A stretch of 28,343 nucleotides of DNA from Methanoregula sp. (lineage in GTDB: Archaea > Halobacteriota > Methanomicrobia > Methanomicrobiales > Methanospirillaceae). The DNA is taken from positions 1 to 28,343 of the forward strand of contig JAURZP010000390.1 of assembly GCA_030653335.1 (NCBI GenBank). Reading direction: 5' to 3'. Shown here in pieces: positions 16,369-24,038 of this stretch; position 1 is the stretch's first letter, and each line of letters opens with the position of its first letter. The notes beneath the pieces are model-generated. The model was not told the origin of the DNA. It was given only the letters and a program-made list of their open reading frames with translations, and did no database searches. The position numbers and the translations under genes were made by a program.

Positions 16369-17043
16369 TTATACAATACTTTGATTGATATTCCCTTGTC
16401 GTTTTACGGATAAATTTACATTCGCTGTAACCTGATTACCAGCAAATTCGATAAGATAATTTCCCGCACTGTATACTTTTAAGTGGCGGGATTTTTCTGT
16501 TCCATATTGTTTACTCTGGCCAAAACCATCCCGGAGTATTATATTACCGGTGGTCTTTTCACGAACGATCACTTCAAAATAGGCATTGGGATCAGTATAA
16601 GTAACTTGCATGGAAGTCCATTCGTTTGTAAGTACCTTACTGTCTCCTTCAATTTTTCTTGTTTTATCGGTACCGGATACAGAAAAATCAATCAGCATTG
16701 GGGGATTTTTCAGATCGAATGATACTGCCGATTTATTGTAGGTGAAGGGTTGATTTTTAATTGAATATATAACCACATAATCTTCCTTTACAGGAGGAAT
16801 TGGAGTGATTGTCCGATATTGAAAAGTTGATGACGGGGAAGGGGTCACATAAGGGGTCTCAATGGTCACATATACGGGGGTTTGAACCGTTATATCTATA
16901 GGGGTAGGAACATCAGGGGTAGTTTTCGTTTTTATTGTAGTTGCATTTAATGGTGCTTCTTTAGGGGGCGTAATACACCCCGAAACGGCGATAATAAAAA
17001 TCAGTGACACGAAAAAAATTACCACAACACCATTTTCGTTCAT
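16369..17043 (-). CDS. Putative lipoprotein with Thr/Pro-rich linker
   Basis: 224 residues. The N-terminal hydrophobic stretch ends in a lipobox-like IIAVSGC with Cys at residue 23, so lipid anchoring is likely. A Thr/Pro-rich stalk follows (about residues 36-82, repeated TP motifs), then a beta-rich domain of about 140 residues. Upstream, a minus-strand AT-rich box near 17070 lies about 27 bases before the start, so the gene probably has its own promoter even though it lies 59 bases downstream of the HTH-PAS regulator. Function unknown; such lipoproteins are abundant in methanogens. Confidence 0.75.
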   Translation of the reverse strand: MNENGVVVIFFVSLIFIIAVSGCITPPKEAPLNATTIKTKTTPDVPTPIDITVQTPVYVTIETPYVTPSPSSTFQYRTITPIPPVKEDYVVIYSIKNQPFTYNKSAVSFDLKNPPMLIDFSVSGTDKTRKIEGDSKVLTNEWTSMQVTYTDPNAYFEVIVREKTTGNIILRDGFGQSKQYGTEKSRHLKVYSAGNYLIEFAGNQVTANVNLSVKRQGNINQSIV

Positions 17044-17102
17044 TAATCATGTGTGGGTTATCCATAGTAATTAAGCATTTCAACATTCCTTTTTTTTTAA
17101 TT

Positions 17103-18422
17103 TCAAAAATTTTCATCAATAAAGATGAAACCCACAATTCCTGCAAGAGATCCTTTTACTGTATGAAGGGTAGACTTCTGGATTGTCACATTCGATGGTT
17201 GTCCATTTGTCCGATATAATATTCCTTTGTAGGTAACAATACCCAAACGTTTGAGAAGTTCTGCATCATCTTTACTGAGAATATCTGCCTGCCATGAGCC
17301 ACCTATCTCGCCATTGGTCTTTCCTGCAATCTCTTTAAATTTTTTCCCTGTCAATGTTTCAAATGCTGAATTGCATCCCAGATATCGTCCCTGTGGATCG
17401 ATATAAAAAAGGGGATTTGGGAATGTATCGATCATATTCTGTAAAAAAGCAAGCTGATCGATAAGTCCATCCTGTGCCTGCTTCCATTCAGTCATATCAG
17501 TTATTGTGATATACCGTAAAAGGGACTCCCCCCGTTCAATGGACGTGATCCGGTTTGAGATATATCTCCTTGTGTGATCTTTTCTGATAATCCAGAACAT
17601 AATGCTTGAAGGCAGAGTACCTGATGCAGAACACTCATCAATAATTTTCATTACGCGAGTCCGCTCTTCAGGAGCAGCAAGGTCAATGGGGGAACGGGTA
17701 GCCAGTTCCTCTTTTGAATACCCAAAGATCTCTTCTACGCGCCGGTTTGTATAGACCGCATTTTCATTTTCATAGATCACAATACCATCCTGAATATTGT
17801 CAGCCATCAGGCGGAATTGCTCCTCGCTTGTACGCAATAAGCTCTCTGCAGCTTTTCGTTTCGTTATATCTTCTAAAAGGATAATCGTTCCCTGTTTTCC
17901 ATCCTCAAAAACCGTTGGTAGGATTTTCTGGCAAAAAATCTGCTCTTTATCGTTTTTTACAGAAAGTATCTTTTTAAAAACTCCGGATTCAAGGCAGGAC
18001 AAGATGGATGAAAAAATTGTTTGTGCTGGTTGATCAGTGACGGAAAGGGTGGCTGGATTTTTATTAAGGACCTCACTTTGTGTTTTTTTTACAAGTGAGA
18101 GGAACTGATCATTTATACGAACGATACGCTGATCTCGGTCAAGTACCAGAATAAGATCATGTGCATACCCCATCAAAGAGTTCAGGGGTATACGGGAGGA
18201 TAATGAGAATACTTTTGCTTTTCCATAAGTCCGCATCTCCACATGACCGGAAATGAGTAAGTTGTTGAGATAATGTCCAACAGAATGTTTGTTCTTGTTG
18301 AGTGCGCATGCAATCTCTGTTATACTCATCCCTTGAGGAGAATTCTTTAAAATTTCTTTGATCTGAATAAATTCTTCTTTAATTGGTTCCATATTTTTGT
18401 AACTTCCATTCCGTTTCTCCAT
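17103..18422 (-). CDS. HTH-PAS transcriptional regulator/sensor
   Basis: 439 residues. The N-terminal 75 residues form a winged helix (FIQIKEILKNSPQGMSITEI, then ALNKNKHSVGHYLNNLLISG and a wing with AKVFSLSSR). Three PAS domains follow: about 80-195 (LILVLDRDQRIVRIND), about 205-315 (EEQFRLMADNIQDGIVIYEN, with IFGYSKEEL) and about 325-439. There is no histidine kinase, GAF output or TM segment, so it is a one-component cytoplasmic sensor that probably acts through DNA binding. Start is ATG 18422; the ATG at 18392 is an alternative. Its promoter region contains two TGTAACA-N6-TGTTACA-type sites, which suggests autoregulation and control of the divergent surface-protein gene. The signal is unknown. 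Confidence 0.8.
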   Translation of the reverse strand: MEKRNGSYKNMEPIKEEFIQIKEILKNSPQGMSITEIACALNKNKHSVGHYLNNLLISGHVEMRTYGKAKVFSLSSRIPLNSLMGYAHDLILVLDRDQRIVRINDQFLSLVKKTQSEVLNKNPATLSVTDQPAQTIFSSILSCLESGVFKKILSVKNDKEQIFCQKILPTVFEDGKQGTIILLEDITKRKAAESLLRTSEEQFRLMADNIQDGIVIYENENAVYTNRRVEEIFGYSKEELATRSPIDLAAPEERTRVMKIIDECSASGTLPSSIMFWIIRKDHTRRYISNRITSIERGESLLRYITITDMTEWKQAQDGLIDQLAFLQNMIDTFPNPLFYIDPQGRYLGCNSAFETLTGKKFKEIAGKTNGEIGGSWQADILSKDDAELLKRLGIVTYKGILYRTNGQPSNVTIQKSTLHTVKGSLAGIVGFIFIDENF

Positions 18423-18434
18423 CCATTAGGTTTA

Positions 18435-18454
18435 TGTAACAAATAAATGTTTCA
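18435..18454. promoter_or_regulatory. Operator-like dyad, site 1 (imperfect)
   Basis: TGTAACA-AATAAA-TGTTTCA is a 20-base dyad with one mismatch. It covers the AT-rich TATA candidate of the HTH-PAS gene, 13-32 bases upstream of its start. Its centre is 26 bp from that of site 2. Confidence 0.65.
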
Positions 18455-18460
18455 TTCAAT

Positions 18461-18480
18461 TGTAACACATATATGTTACA
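18461..18480. promoter_or_regulatory. Operator-like dyad, site 2 (perfect arms)
   Basis: TGTAACA-CATATA-TGTTACA has perfect seven-base arms. It abuts the plus-strand TATA-like sequences (CATATAAAC at 18478-18486 and CTATAAATAT around 18491-18500), so a bound protein could control the divergent surface-protein gene. Confidence 0.7.
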
Positions 18481-18628
18481 TATAAACAGAATCTATAAAT
18501 ATCAATCCGACCTTTATTATTACCACATCAACTGTGTTCAAAGGCAAAATTTCACCATGCTGGTCAGCACAGATATAATAAAAAAAACATTCGGGTGGAA
18601 ACAACAAAACTACAGAGATGATCAATTG

Positions 18629-19921
18629 ATGGCGAATTTTGTAAAAATATCCTGCATTTTAATCATTCTTTTTGCATGCCTGATTGCTCCTGTAATGGCA
18701 GGGACAAAATATATGGCCGGCAGCCCGAAGTTATCAGCATATATCTCGGGTACCAATGAGTTCAGCCCGGGAAACAGTACACAGATAACTATTGTAATTG
18801 AAAATACCGGCCTCAATGAATTCAAATTTGTAAATTCCGGTATTGTTGACCGCGATGATCTTCCGAACACAGCAAAGTTCTTAACCGTCAAGGTTCTGCC
18901 CGGTAATGCACCATTGGTCATCAAATCCGACCCCCAGATGTTAGGAGATCTCAAAGGTGCAACCAGTGCAAATGCCATATTCACAACAAAGATCAATGCC
19001 GATGCACCTGCCGGTAACTACAATCTGCCAGTTGATCTCACTTATACATATCTCTACACTGTCGATCAATGGGGTGTAGATACGATACAGTACTCTTACA
19101 AAACAATAAACCAGTCAATTTTTCTCCCAATAAAAATTAAACCGGATGTTTCCATCAATATTATTTCAGCAATACCTGAACACCTGAATGTTGGAACTGA
19201 AGGTTACATCAACATGAAAATTAAAAATACCGGATCTGATACCGGCACTAAATCGATTGTCAAAATAATCAGAAATGGTAACAGTCCAATTATTCCCACT
19301 GACAGCAGCGTTTATGTCGGGAGTTTTGCACCGGGTAATGTAGTGGATTGCCGGTACAAAGTATCAGTCTCAGGCGATGCACAAAAACAAACCTATCCTA
19401 TCGATGTGGTTGTAGTATACCAGAATAATGAAGGGGACTTTGTCACATCAAGAAGCGATACAGTTGGTGTATCTGTTGGCGGAAAAGCGGATTTTGCAGT
19501 CGTATCTCACCCTGCTGAGATGAATCCGGGAAATAAAAAAGTCATAACAGTTGAGTATAAAAATACCGGTGATACCACAGTAAAAAGTGCCCAAGCCAGG
19601 ATAAGTGCAGTTGATCCCTTTACAAGCAATGATGATATTGCCTATATCGGGGATCTGAAACCCGGTGAATTTCGGACAGTATCGTATATCATGTCGGTTG
19701 ACAGGTCAGCAACAATAAAGGAATACGGGCTTGACTCTGAGATCAGGTACAGGGATGAACTCGATAACACGTATATCTCTGATACCATGAAAGTCAAGGT
19801 AAAAGTGACAGCCCCTGCAGGAATGACTGCTATACTTTCAAATCCAATCTATCTTTCAATAATTGTGGCCGTCATCATTGGTGCAGTTTATCTGGTTTAC
19901 CATTTAAGGAAAAAGAAATAA
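18629..19921 (+). CDS. S-layer/COG1361-type surface protein with C-terminal TM anchor
   Basis: 430 residues from the ATG at 18629, which begins a standard signal peptide (ISCILIILFACLIAPVMA). The body has repeated Ig-like/CARDB-type beta domains with recurring NTG motifs (ENTGLNEFK, KNTGSDTGTK, YKNTGDTTV), as in COG1361 S-layer-like proteins. The C-terminal helix (YLSIIVAVIIGAVYLVYHL) ends in RKKK, giving membrane anchoring with the bulk outside. Starts at 18473 (inside an operator dyad) or 18557 would add residues before the signal peptide and are less likely. In other methanogens such proteins accompany RND-type exporters; none is present here. The divergent HTH-PAS regulator is a likely controller. 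Confidence 0.78.
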   Translation: MANFVKISCILIILFACLIAPVMAGTKYMAGSPKLSAYISGTNEFSPGNSTQITIVIENTGLNEFKFVNSGIVDRDDLPNTAKFLTVKVLPGNAPLVIKSDPQMLGDLKGATSANAIFTTKINADAPAGNYNLPVDLTYTYLYTVDQWGVDTIQYSYKTINQSIFLPIKIKPDVSINIISAIPEHLNVGTEGYINMKIKNTGSDTGTKSIVKIIRNGNSPIIPTDSSVYVGSFAPGNVVDCRYKVSVSGDAQKQTYPIDVVVVYQNNEGDFVTSRSDTVGVSVGGKADFAVVSHPAEMNPGNKKVITVEYKNTGDTTVKSAQARISAVDPFTSNDDIAYIGDLKPGEFRTVSYIMSVDRSATIKEYGLDSEIRYRDELDNTYISDTMKVKVKVTAPAGMTAILSNPIYLSIIVAVIIGAVYLVYHLRKKK

Positions 19922-19991
19922 TTTTTTTTCTACGTCCATCATTTTTTGATATTTCTATTCTGTCGCCTGCATCTTCTTTCGCAGATTCCAT

Positions 19992-20032
19992 CAAACGTCA
20001 AAAAATATTAATACCGCTCGAAACAACGTTTG
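19992..20032. promoter_or_regulatory. Inverted repeat flanking the TATA box of the cbi operon
   Basis: CAAACGT (19992-19998) and ACGTTTG (20026-20032) are perfect inverted copies that bracket the TATA-like AAATATTA at 20003-20010. Transcription would start near 20030-20035. This is a candidate binding site for a metal- or corrinoid-responsive regulator. Confidence 0.45.
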
Positions 20033-20035
20033 GAT

Positions 20036-20069
20036 ACAAATTTAATTGATTTAAGTCAATTTAATTTGT
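20036..20069. promoter_or_regulatory. 34-bp dyad in the cbi operon leader
   Basis: ACAAATTTAATTGA (20036-20049) pairs with TCAATTTAATTTGT (20056-20069) at 13 of 14 positions around a six-base spacer. It lies at or just after the predicted transcription start and 32 bases before the first gene. It could act as DNA operator or RNA hairpin. Confidence 0.6.
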
Positions 20070-20092
20070 TTGGAACAATTCCGGGTTCAACG

Positions 20093-20098
20093 GGTGAT
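20093..20098 (+). promoter_or_regulatory. Ribosome binding site of the mini-cbiM ORF
   Basis: GGTGAT matches the archaeal anti-Shine-Dalgarno end and lies three bases before the ATG at 20102. It fixes the start of this short ORF and argues that it is translated. Confidence 0.6.
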
Positions 20099-20101
20099 TT
20101 T

Positions 20102-20230
20102 ATGCACATTATGGAAGGTATTGTCCTCGCGCTCGTGTTCAGATATATTATCGCCCTTAAACCCGATATCCTGATACAGCAAAAAATCTTCTCTGAAGAA
20201 AAGATCAGTGCGGCAAGGAACGAGTTCTGA
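20102..20230 (+). CDS. 42-residue CbiM-like miniprotein (probable internal deletion derivative of CbiM)
   Basis: The product starts MHIMEG, the invariant N-terminus of the cobalt-binding S component CbiM, where the Met1 amine and His2 bind the metal. It continues directly into EGIVLALVFRYIIALKPDIL, which resembles the final transmembrane helix and tail of CbiM (commonly of the form IIEGLLTVLVFRYIxxLKPxLL). Full CbiM is about 220 residues, so about 180 central residues, including other metal ligands, are missing. The GGTGAT ribosome binding site and the one-base overlap of its TGA with the cbiN ATG show that it remains in a translated operon. It may be a remnant, a coupling peptide or a minimal partner of CbiN; an intact CbiM may be encoded elsewhere. 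Confidence 0.65.
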   Translation: MHIMEGIVLALVFRYIIALKPDILIQQKIFSEEKISAARNEF

Positions 20231-20532
20231 TGAAATTCAAATACACGCTTGAAGTCCTGACCGGCATTGCGATTCTGACATTCTGCGTAGTATTCCTGTA
20301 CACGAGTTTGACTATGAGCGGGGCGGAATTTTCCGGCTCTGATAATGTAGGATCAGGACTTATCGCTAAACTAACCGGAACACCTGTAGAAAATTTCCAT
20401 CCGCTCATCCCCCAGTGGGAACCGCCAAGCGGTGAAATCGAGTCCTGCCTGTTTGCGTTCCAGGCGGCTTTCGGGGGGATTCTTGTTGGCGGTGTATTTG
20501 GTTATTGGATCGGGCAGAAGAAAAAAGCATAA
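20230..20532 (+). CDS. cbiN: Cobalt transport protein CbiN
   Basis: 100 residues, the usual CbiN length, with two transmembrane helices (about 8-28 and 76-95) and the conserved extracellular part containing FSGSDNVGSG and WEPPSGEIESCLFAFQAA. CbiN loops into CbiM to drive cobalt loading in CbiMNQO energy-coupling factor transporters. The start overlaps the mini-cbiM stop by one base, so translation is coupled. CbiN looks intact although its partner CbiM is reduced. The next gene, cbiQ, follows after 25 bases with GGGAG upstream of its start. Confidence 0.9.
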   Translation: MKFKYTLEVLTGIAILTFCVVFLYTSLTMSGAEFSGSDNVGSGLIAKLTGTPVENFHPLIPQWEPPSGEIESCLFAFQAAFGGILVGGVFGYWIGQKKKA

Positions 20533-20557
20533 TCGGTACTGGGAGTAACGATAATCT

Positions 20558-21346
20558 ATGTTTGAGGAACTTTTAGAAGACATTGCCCAGAAGAACGGGC
20601 TTCGGGAGGTGAACACATACTTAAAACTGGCTGCCGGTCTCGGCGCCATCCTTCTCTGTCTCCTCTCATCGAGTTATCTGTCTCCGCTTTTTATTGCCGT
20701 TGTTCTCACCAGCGCAATTCTTATTCTTGCCCGGGTGGATGCCAAAACCTATGCAGAACTTTTCATTATCCCCTTCTGGTTTGCTATCCTGAGTGTGGCC
20801 GGCATTATCCTGATTACCGGGGGACAGGATATTTTCTGGCAATGGAATATCCTGCCATCGTTCTCACTATCCATCACACGAGAGAGTATAAACCAGGGGA
20901 TGTTTGTTTTCTGCCGGGTTATTGGCGGGATGTCGGCGATGATATTTATTGCCTTAACCACCCCGATGACAGATATTTTTATTGTGTTTCGCCAGTGCAG
21001 GGTCCCAGAGGTAGTGATTGACCTGATGATGATCATCTATCGCACAATCTTTATCCTGATCGACCAGGTCATTCAGATCTACCAGGCGCAGGTGATGCGC
21101 CTTGGTTATTCAACCTATCGTGAATCCTTACATTCATTTGCCACTTTATGCGGAGCAGCATTCATTGCCAGCTGGAATGCAGGAGAAGATCTAATCCGGG
21201 CAATGGATGCACGGTGTTATGATGGGAAATTTACCTTGCTGGGGGAGAGCCGACCTATTGAACGGGTGCCCTGCATTGCGGTTGTGTGCTTTCTTTTTAT
21301 ATCAACAGCCGTTGTGATTGTATCCGGAACAATGACTATAATTTAG
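20558..21346 (+). CDS. cbiQ: Cobalt ECF transporter transmembrane protein CbiQ
   Basis: 262 residues with about five to six hydrophobic segments. The coupling-helix region is well preserved: AQVMRLGYSTYRESLHSFAT, then GEDLIRAMDARCYDGKF, which corresponds to the Ala-Arg-Gly-type motifs that contact the CbiO ATPases. It is the T component of the cobalt energy-coupling factor transporter, and it is placed between cbiN and cbiO in standard order. The length is normal for the family. Confidence 0.9.
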   Translation: MFEELLEDIAQKNGLREVNTYLKLAAGLGAILLCLLSSSYLSPLFIAVVLTSAILILARVDAKTYAELFIIPFWFAILSVAGIILITGGQDIFWQWNILPSFSLSITRESINQGMFVFCRVIGGMSAMIFIALTTPMTDIFIVFRQCRVPEVVIDLMMIIYRTIFILIDQVIQIYQAQVMRLGYSTYRESLHSFATLCGAAFIASWNAGEDLIRAMDARCYDGKFTLLGESRPIERVPCIAVVCFLFISTAVVIVSGTMTII

Positions 21347-21354
21347 GATGAACC

Positions 21355-22557
21355 ATGAGCAGCATCATACTTGAAGCCCGCGATATCCGGTATCGTTACC
21401 CACGGGGAATGGAGGCGATCTGCGGCATCAGTTTCCATATCCGCAGGAAAGAAAAGATTGCTCTTGTGGGACCCAACGGAGCCGGGAAATCTACGCTTCT
21501 TACCATGTTCAATGGAATGATACGCCCGGATTCCGGCCTCATGCTCTTTGACAACCAGCCGATCCTGTATGATACTGCATCGCTGCGGATGTTAAGAAAA
21601 CGGGTGGGTTTTGTCCTCCAGAACCCGGACCGCCAGATCATCGCCCCCACCGTGTACCAGGATGTGGCATTCGGACCAACCAATCTCAACTATAATGAGG
21701 TCGAAGTAAAAGAGGTCGTAACACAAGCACTCAGGCATGTCGGGCTCGAAGGATTTGAGCGCCGACCTCCCCACCAGCTCTCCGGAGGGGAAAAAAAACG
21801 GGTAGCAATTGCCGGCGTGCTGGCAATGGACCCGGATGTGCTGGTTTTCGATGAACCCACCAGTGGTCTCGATCCATCGGGATCTCAAGATATTATGGAA
21901 CTGCTCGATGAATTAAACCACGAAGGCAAGACCATCATCATCTCCACCCATGATGTGGAACTGGCATACCCATGGGCTGATCGGGCCATCCTGATGCTTA
22001 ACGGAAAAATCCTCAAAGAAGATATTCCTGAAGTGGCTTTTGGTAACCCTGAATCCGTTCGTACTGCTCACCTCTCCCTTCCAACCCTTCTCGAATTGCA
22101 CATGGAACTACAGAAAAGGGGATTTTTTCTAAAGGGTAAAAAACCCCGTACGGTTCTGGACATGATGCACTGCATAGAAACCTTATTTGAAAATTCAAAA
22201 AAGCCAGTCCGGTACGGACAGATTACTGTCTGCAATGTCGATCAGGACAACAGAAAATATCTTTTAGATTGGTTAGCAGTGCACATGGGAATTTGTACGG
22301 GAGCCATGGGCACGCAGGCAAAGCAGTGTGCGGAAAATTTGCGGATTCCTCTGGATTTTACCTATAGCGTGATAGACAAATGTATTCTTAAAGCACTGTT
22401 AGGAGAAGATACCCTGATCCTGACAACAGAGAGCATGGTCAAACGTGTATATTTAAGAGTTGATGCTTATGGCCTCGAGAGTGGAGTTCACATTCCCGTA
22501 CACCCGCTTACTACCATACCCGAAGCGGTCATTGAAAAAAAAGGAAGTCCACCATGA
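21355..22557 (+). CDS. cbiO: Cobalt ECF transporter ATPase CbiO with C-terminal extension
   Basis: 400 residues. The ABC ATPase core is complete: Walker A GPNGAGKST (39-47), Q-loop Gln89 (VLQNPDRQ), signature LSGGE (142-146), Walker B VLVFDE (162-167) and switch His199. It powers cobalt import with CbiQ. The usual CbiO is about 270-280 residues; here about 115 extra residues (285-400) follow, with motifs GAMGTQAKQCAENLRIPLDF and EDTLILTTESMVKRV. They form a separate, unrecognised domain. The stop overlaps the start of the a,c-diamide synthase gene (ATGA at 22554-22557), which ties the transporter to corrinoid or F430 synthesis. Confidence 0.88.
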   Translation: MSSIILEARDIRYRYPRGMEAICGISFHIRRKEKIALVGPNGAGKSTLLTMFNGMIRPDSGLMLFDNQPILYDTASLRMLRKRVGFVLQNPDRQIIAPTVYQDVAFGPTNLNYNEVEVKEVVTQALRHVGLEGFERRPPHQLSGGEKKRVAIAGVLAMDPDVLVFDEPTSGLDPSGSQDIMELLDELNHEGKTIIISTHDVELAYPWADRAILMLNGKILKEDIPEVAFGNPESVRTAHLSLPTLLELHMELQKRGFFLKGKKPRTVLDMMHCIETLFENSKKPVRYGQITVCNVDQDNRKYLLDWLAVHMGICTGAMGTQAKQCAENLRIPLDFTYSVIDKCILKALLGEDTLILTTESMVKRVYLRVDAYGLESGVHIPVHPLTTIPEAVIEKKGSPP

Positions 22558-23885
22558 ATCCCGTTCCCCGCATTGTTATCGCAGGTACGCACAGCGGATG
22601 CGGCAAGACTACGATAGCCAGTGGCATTATGTCAGCACTTACCCAAAGGGGAGTGATAGTCCAGCCATTCAAAGTCGGGCCGGACTTTATCGATCCATCC
22701 CATCACACCCGAATTTGCGGGCGCAATTCACGGAACCTTGATCCGTTCATGATGGGAGAAGATGGATGCATTGACACATTTATCCGGGCTTCTGAAGGGG
22801 CAGACATCGCAGTGATCGAAGGCGTCATGGGTATGTTTGATGGGGTGGATGGTTCCGATATAGCGAGCACGGCTCATGTCGCACAGATCTTAAAGGCCCC
22901 GGTTGTACTTGTTGTGGATGCCAAAGGCATGTCGCGCAGTGTCCATGCACTGATTGACGGATACCGGCGATATGATCCAACGCTCAGGTTCAGCGGAGTT
23001 ATCTTCAACCGTATTGGCAGCCCACGGCACCGCTCGATGATTGAACCCTCCTTATCCATCCCATCGTTTGGCTATATTCCCCGTAAAGAAGAACTGGCAG
23101 TGGAAAGCCGGCATCTCGGCCTCAAGATGGCTCACGAATCAGCGAGTATGGCAGAGTTTGGAAAAATTATCGAAGAAAATTGTAATCTGGATGCACTTTT
23201 AGCAGCTGCGCATAATGCTCCTCCAATGACAAACACGATTAATACAGTCGGATGCGAGCAACAGGCCCATATAAGAATTGGTGTAGCGTTCGATGAAGCG
23301 TTCTGTTTTTATTACCAGGATAATCTTGACTGCCTGAAACGATCCGGCGCAGAGTTGGTTTTTTTCAGTCCATTAAACAGTTCACTTCCGGATGTCGATG
23401 CCGTGTATCTTGGCGGGGGTTATCCCGAGCTGCATCTCGCTGCACTCGAATCCTCCCGGTTCAGGGAGGATCTGAAAAAAGCGGCTGATTCCGGTATGCC
23501 CGTGTATGCTGAATGTGGCGGGCTGATGTATATTACAGAATCGATTACTTCTAAAAAAACTTACCGGATGTGCGGTATCCTTCCCGCGAGTGCAGAGATG
23601 ACAATTCGTATCCAGGCGCTTGGTTATGTAAAAGGAGAGAGTGTCGGGAACCAGTCGTTTCTGCCAGCAAGTCTGCCAATCAACGGACATGAATTTCATT
23701 ATTCAAGGATCGAACCTGCACGCGATGCCCGGTATGCACTACGATTGTCCCGCGGGAAAGGTATCGAGGACGGAACAGACGGGTTGATCTCGCAAAACGT
23801 TATCGGTTGCTATACACATGCTTATTTTACTCCGGCTTTTGCCCGCGCGATGATCGGGAGTGCTGTCAAATTTTCCCGGCAATAA
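22554..23885 (+). CDS. cbiA: Cobyrinate / Ni-sirohydrochlorin a,c-diamide synthase
   Basis: 443 residues. The N-terminal P-loop domain has GTHSGCGKTT (11-20) and VGPDFIDPSHH, the dethiobiotin-synthase-like fold. The C-terminal glutaminase domain has LGGGYPELH and the nucleophile Cys321 in YAECGGLMY, with His in INGHEFHYS. The family amidates the a and c acetate side chains of cobyrinic acid (CbiA) or of Ni-sirohydrochlorin in coenzyme F430 synthesis (CfbB). Methanogen homologues may serve either or both, and sequence alone does not separate them. Location at the end of a cobalt uptake operon favours a corrinoid role. Length is family-typical. Confidence 0.88.
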   Translation: MNPVPRIVIAGTHSGCGKTTIASGIMSALTQRGVIVQPFKVGPDFIDPSHHTRICGRNSRNLDPFMMGEDGCIDTFIRASEGADIAVIEGVMGMFDGVDGSDIASTAHVAQILKAPVVLVVDAKGMSRSVHALIDGYRRYDPTLRFSGVIFNRIGSPRHRSMIEPSLSIPSFGYIPRKEELAVESRHLGLKMAHESASMAEFGKIIEENCNLDALLAAAHNAPPMTNTINTVGCEQQAHIRIGVAFDEAFCFYYQDNLDCLKRSGAELVFFSPLNSSLPDVDAVYLGGGYPELHLAALESSRFREDLKKAADSGMPVYAECGGLMYITESITSKKTYRMCGILPASAEMTIRIQALGYVKGESVGNQSFLPASLPINGHEFHYSRIEPARDARYALRLSRGKGIEDGTDGLISQNVIGCYTHAYFTPAFARAMIGSAVKFSRQ

Positions 23886-24003
23886 GGTTTCTTATCCCCA
23901 CAGCAAAAATCCCTTATCTCACTTTGCAGAAGTTGACACTCCGACGATTAAAATAGTGGGTTTATTGAACCATTTACCCGGAATCATAAAATTGTTGGAC
24001 AGT

Positions 24004-24012
24004 GAATATATC
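24004..24012 (+). promoter_or_regulatory. TATA-like box of ilvD
   Basis: The AATATATCT element lies about 27-35 bases before the ATG at 24039, in a 153-base gap that otherwise contains nothing recognisable. Confidence 0.4.
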
Positions 24013-24038
24013 TTTAATCAGGATTCTGGTGTGAGTAT

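Noticed and set aside
18473..18628. Upstream starts (18473 and 18557) for the COG1361-type surface protein
   Set aside because: The ATG at 18473 lies inside an operator-like dyad. Both starts would place 24-52 unrelated residues before a normal signal peptide that begins at 18629.
20030..20101. TTG-started N-terminal extension of the CbiM-like miniprotein
   Set aside because: It would translate the leader dyad. The ATG at 20102 has a well-spaced GGTGAT and begins with the family signature.
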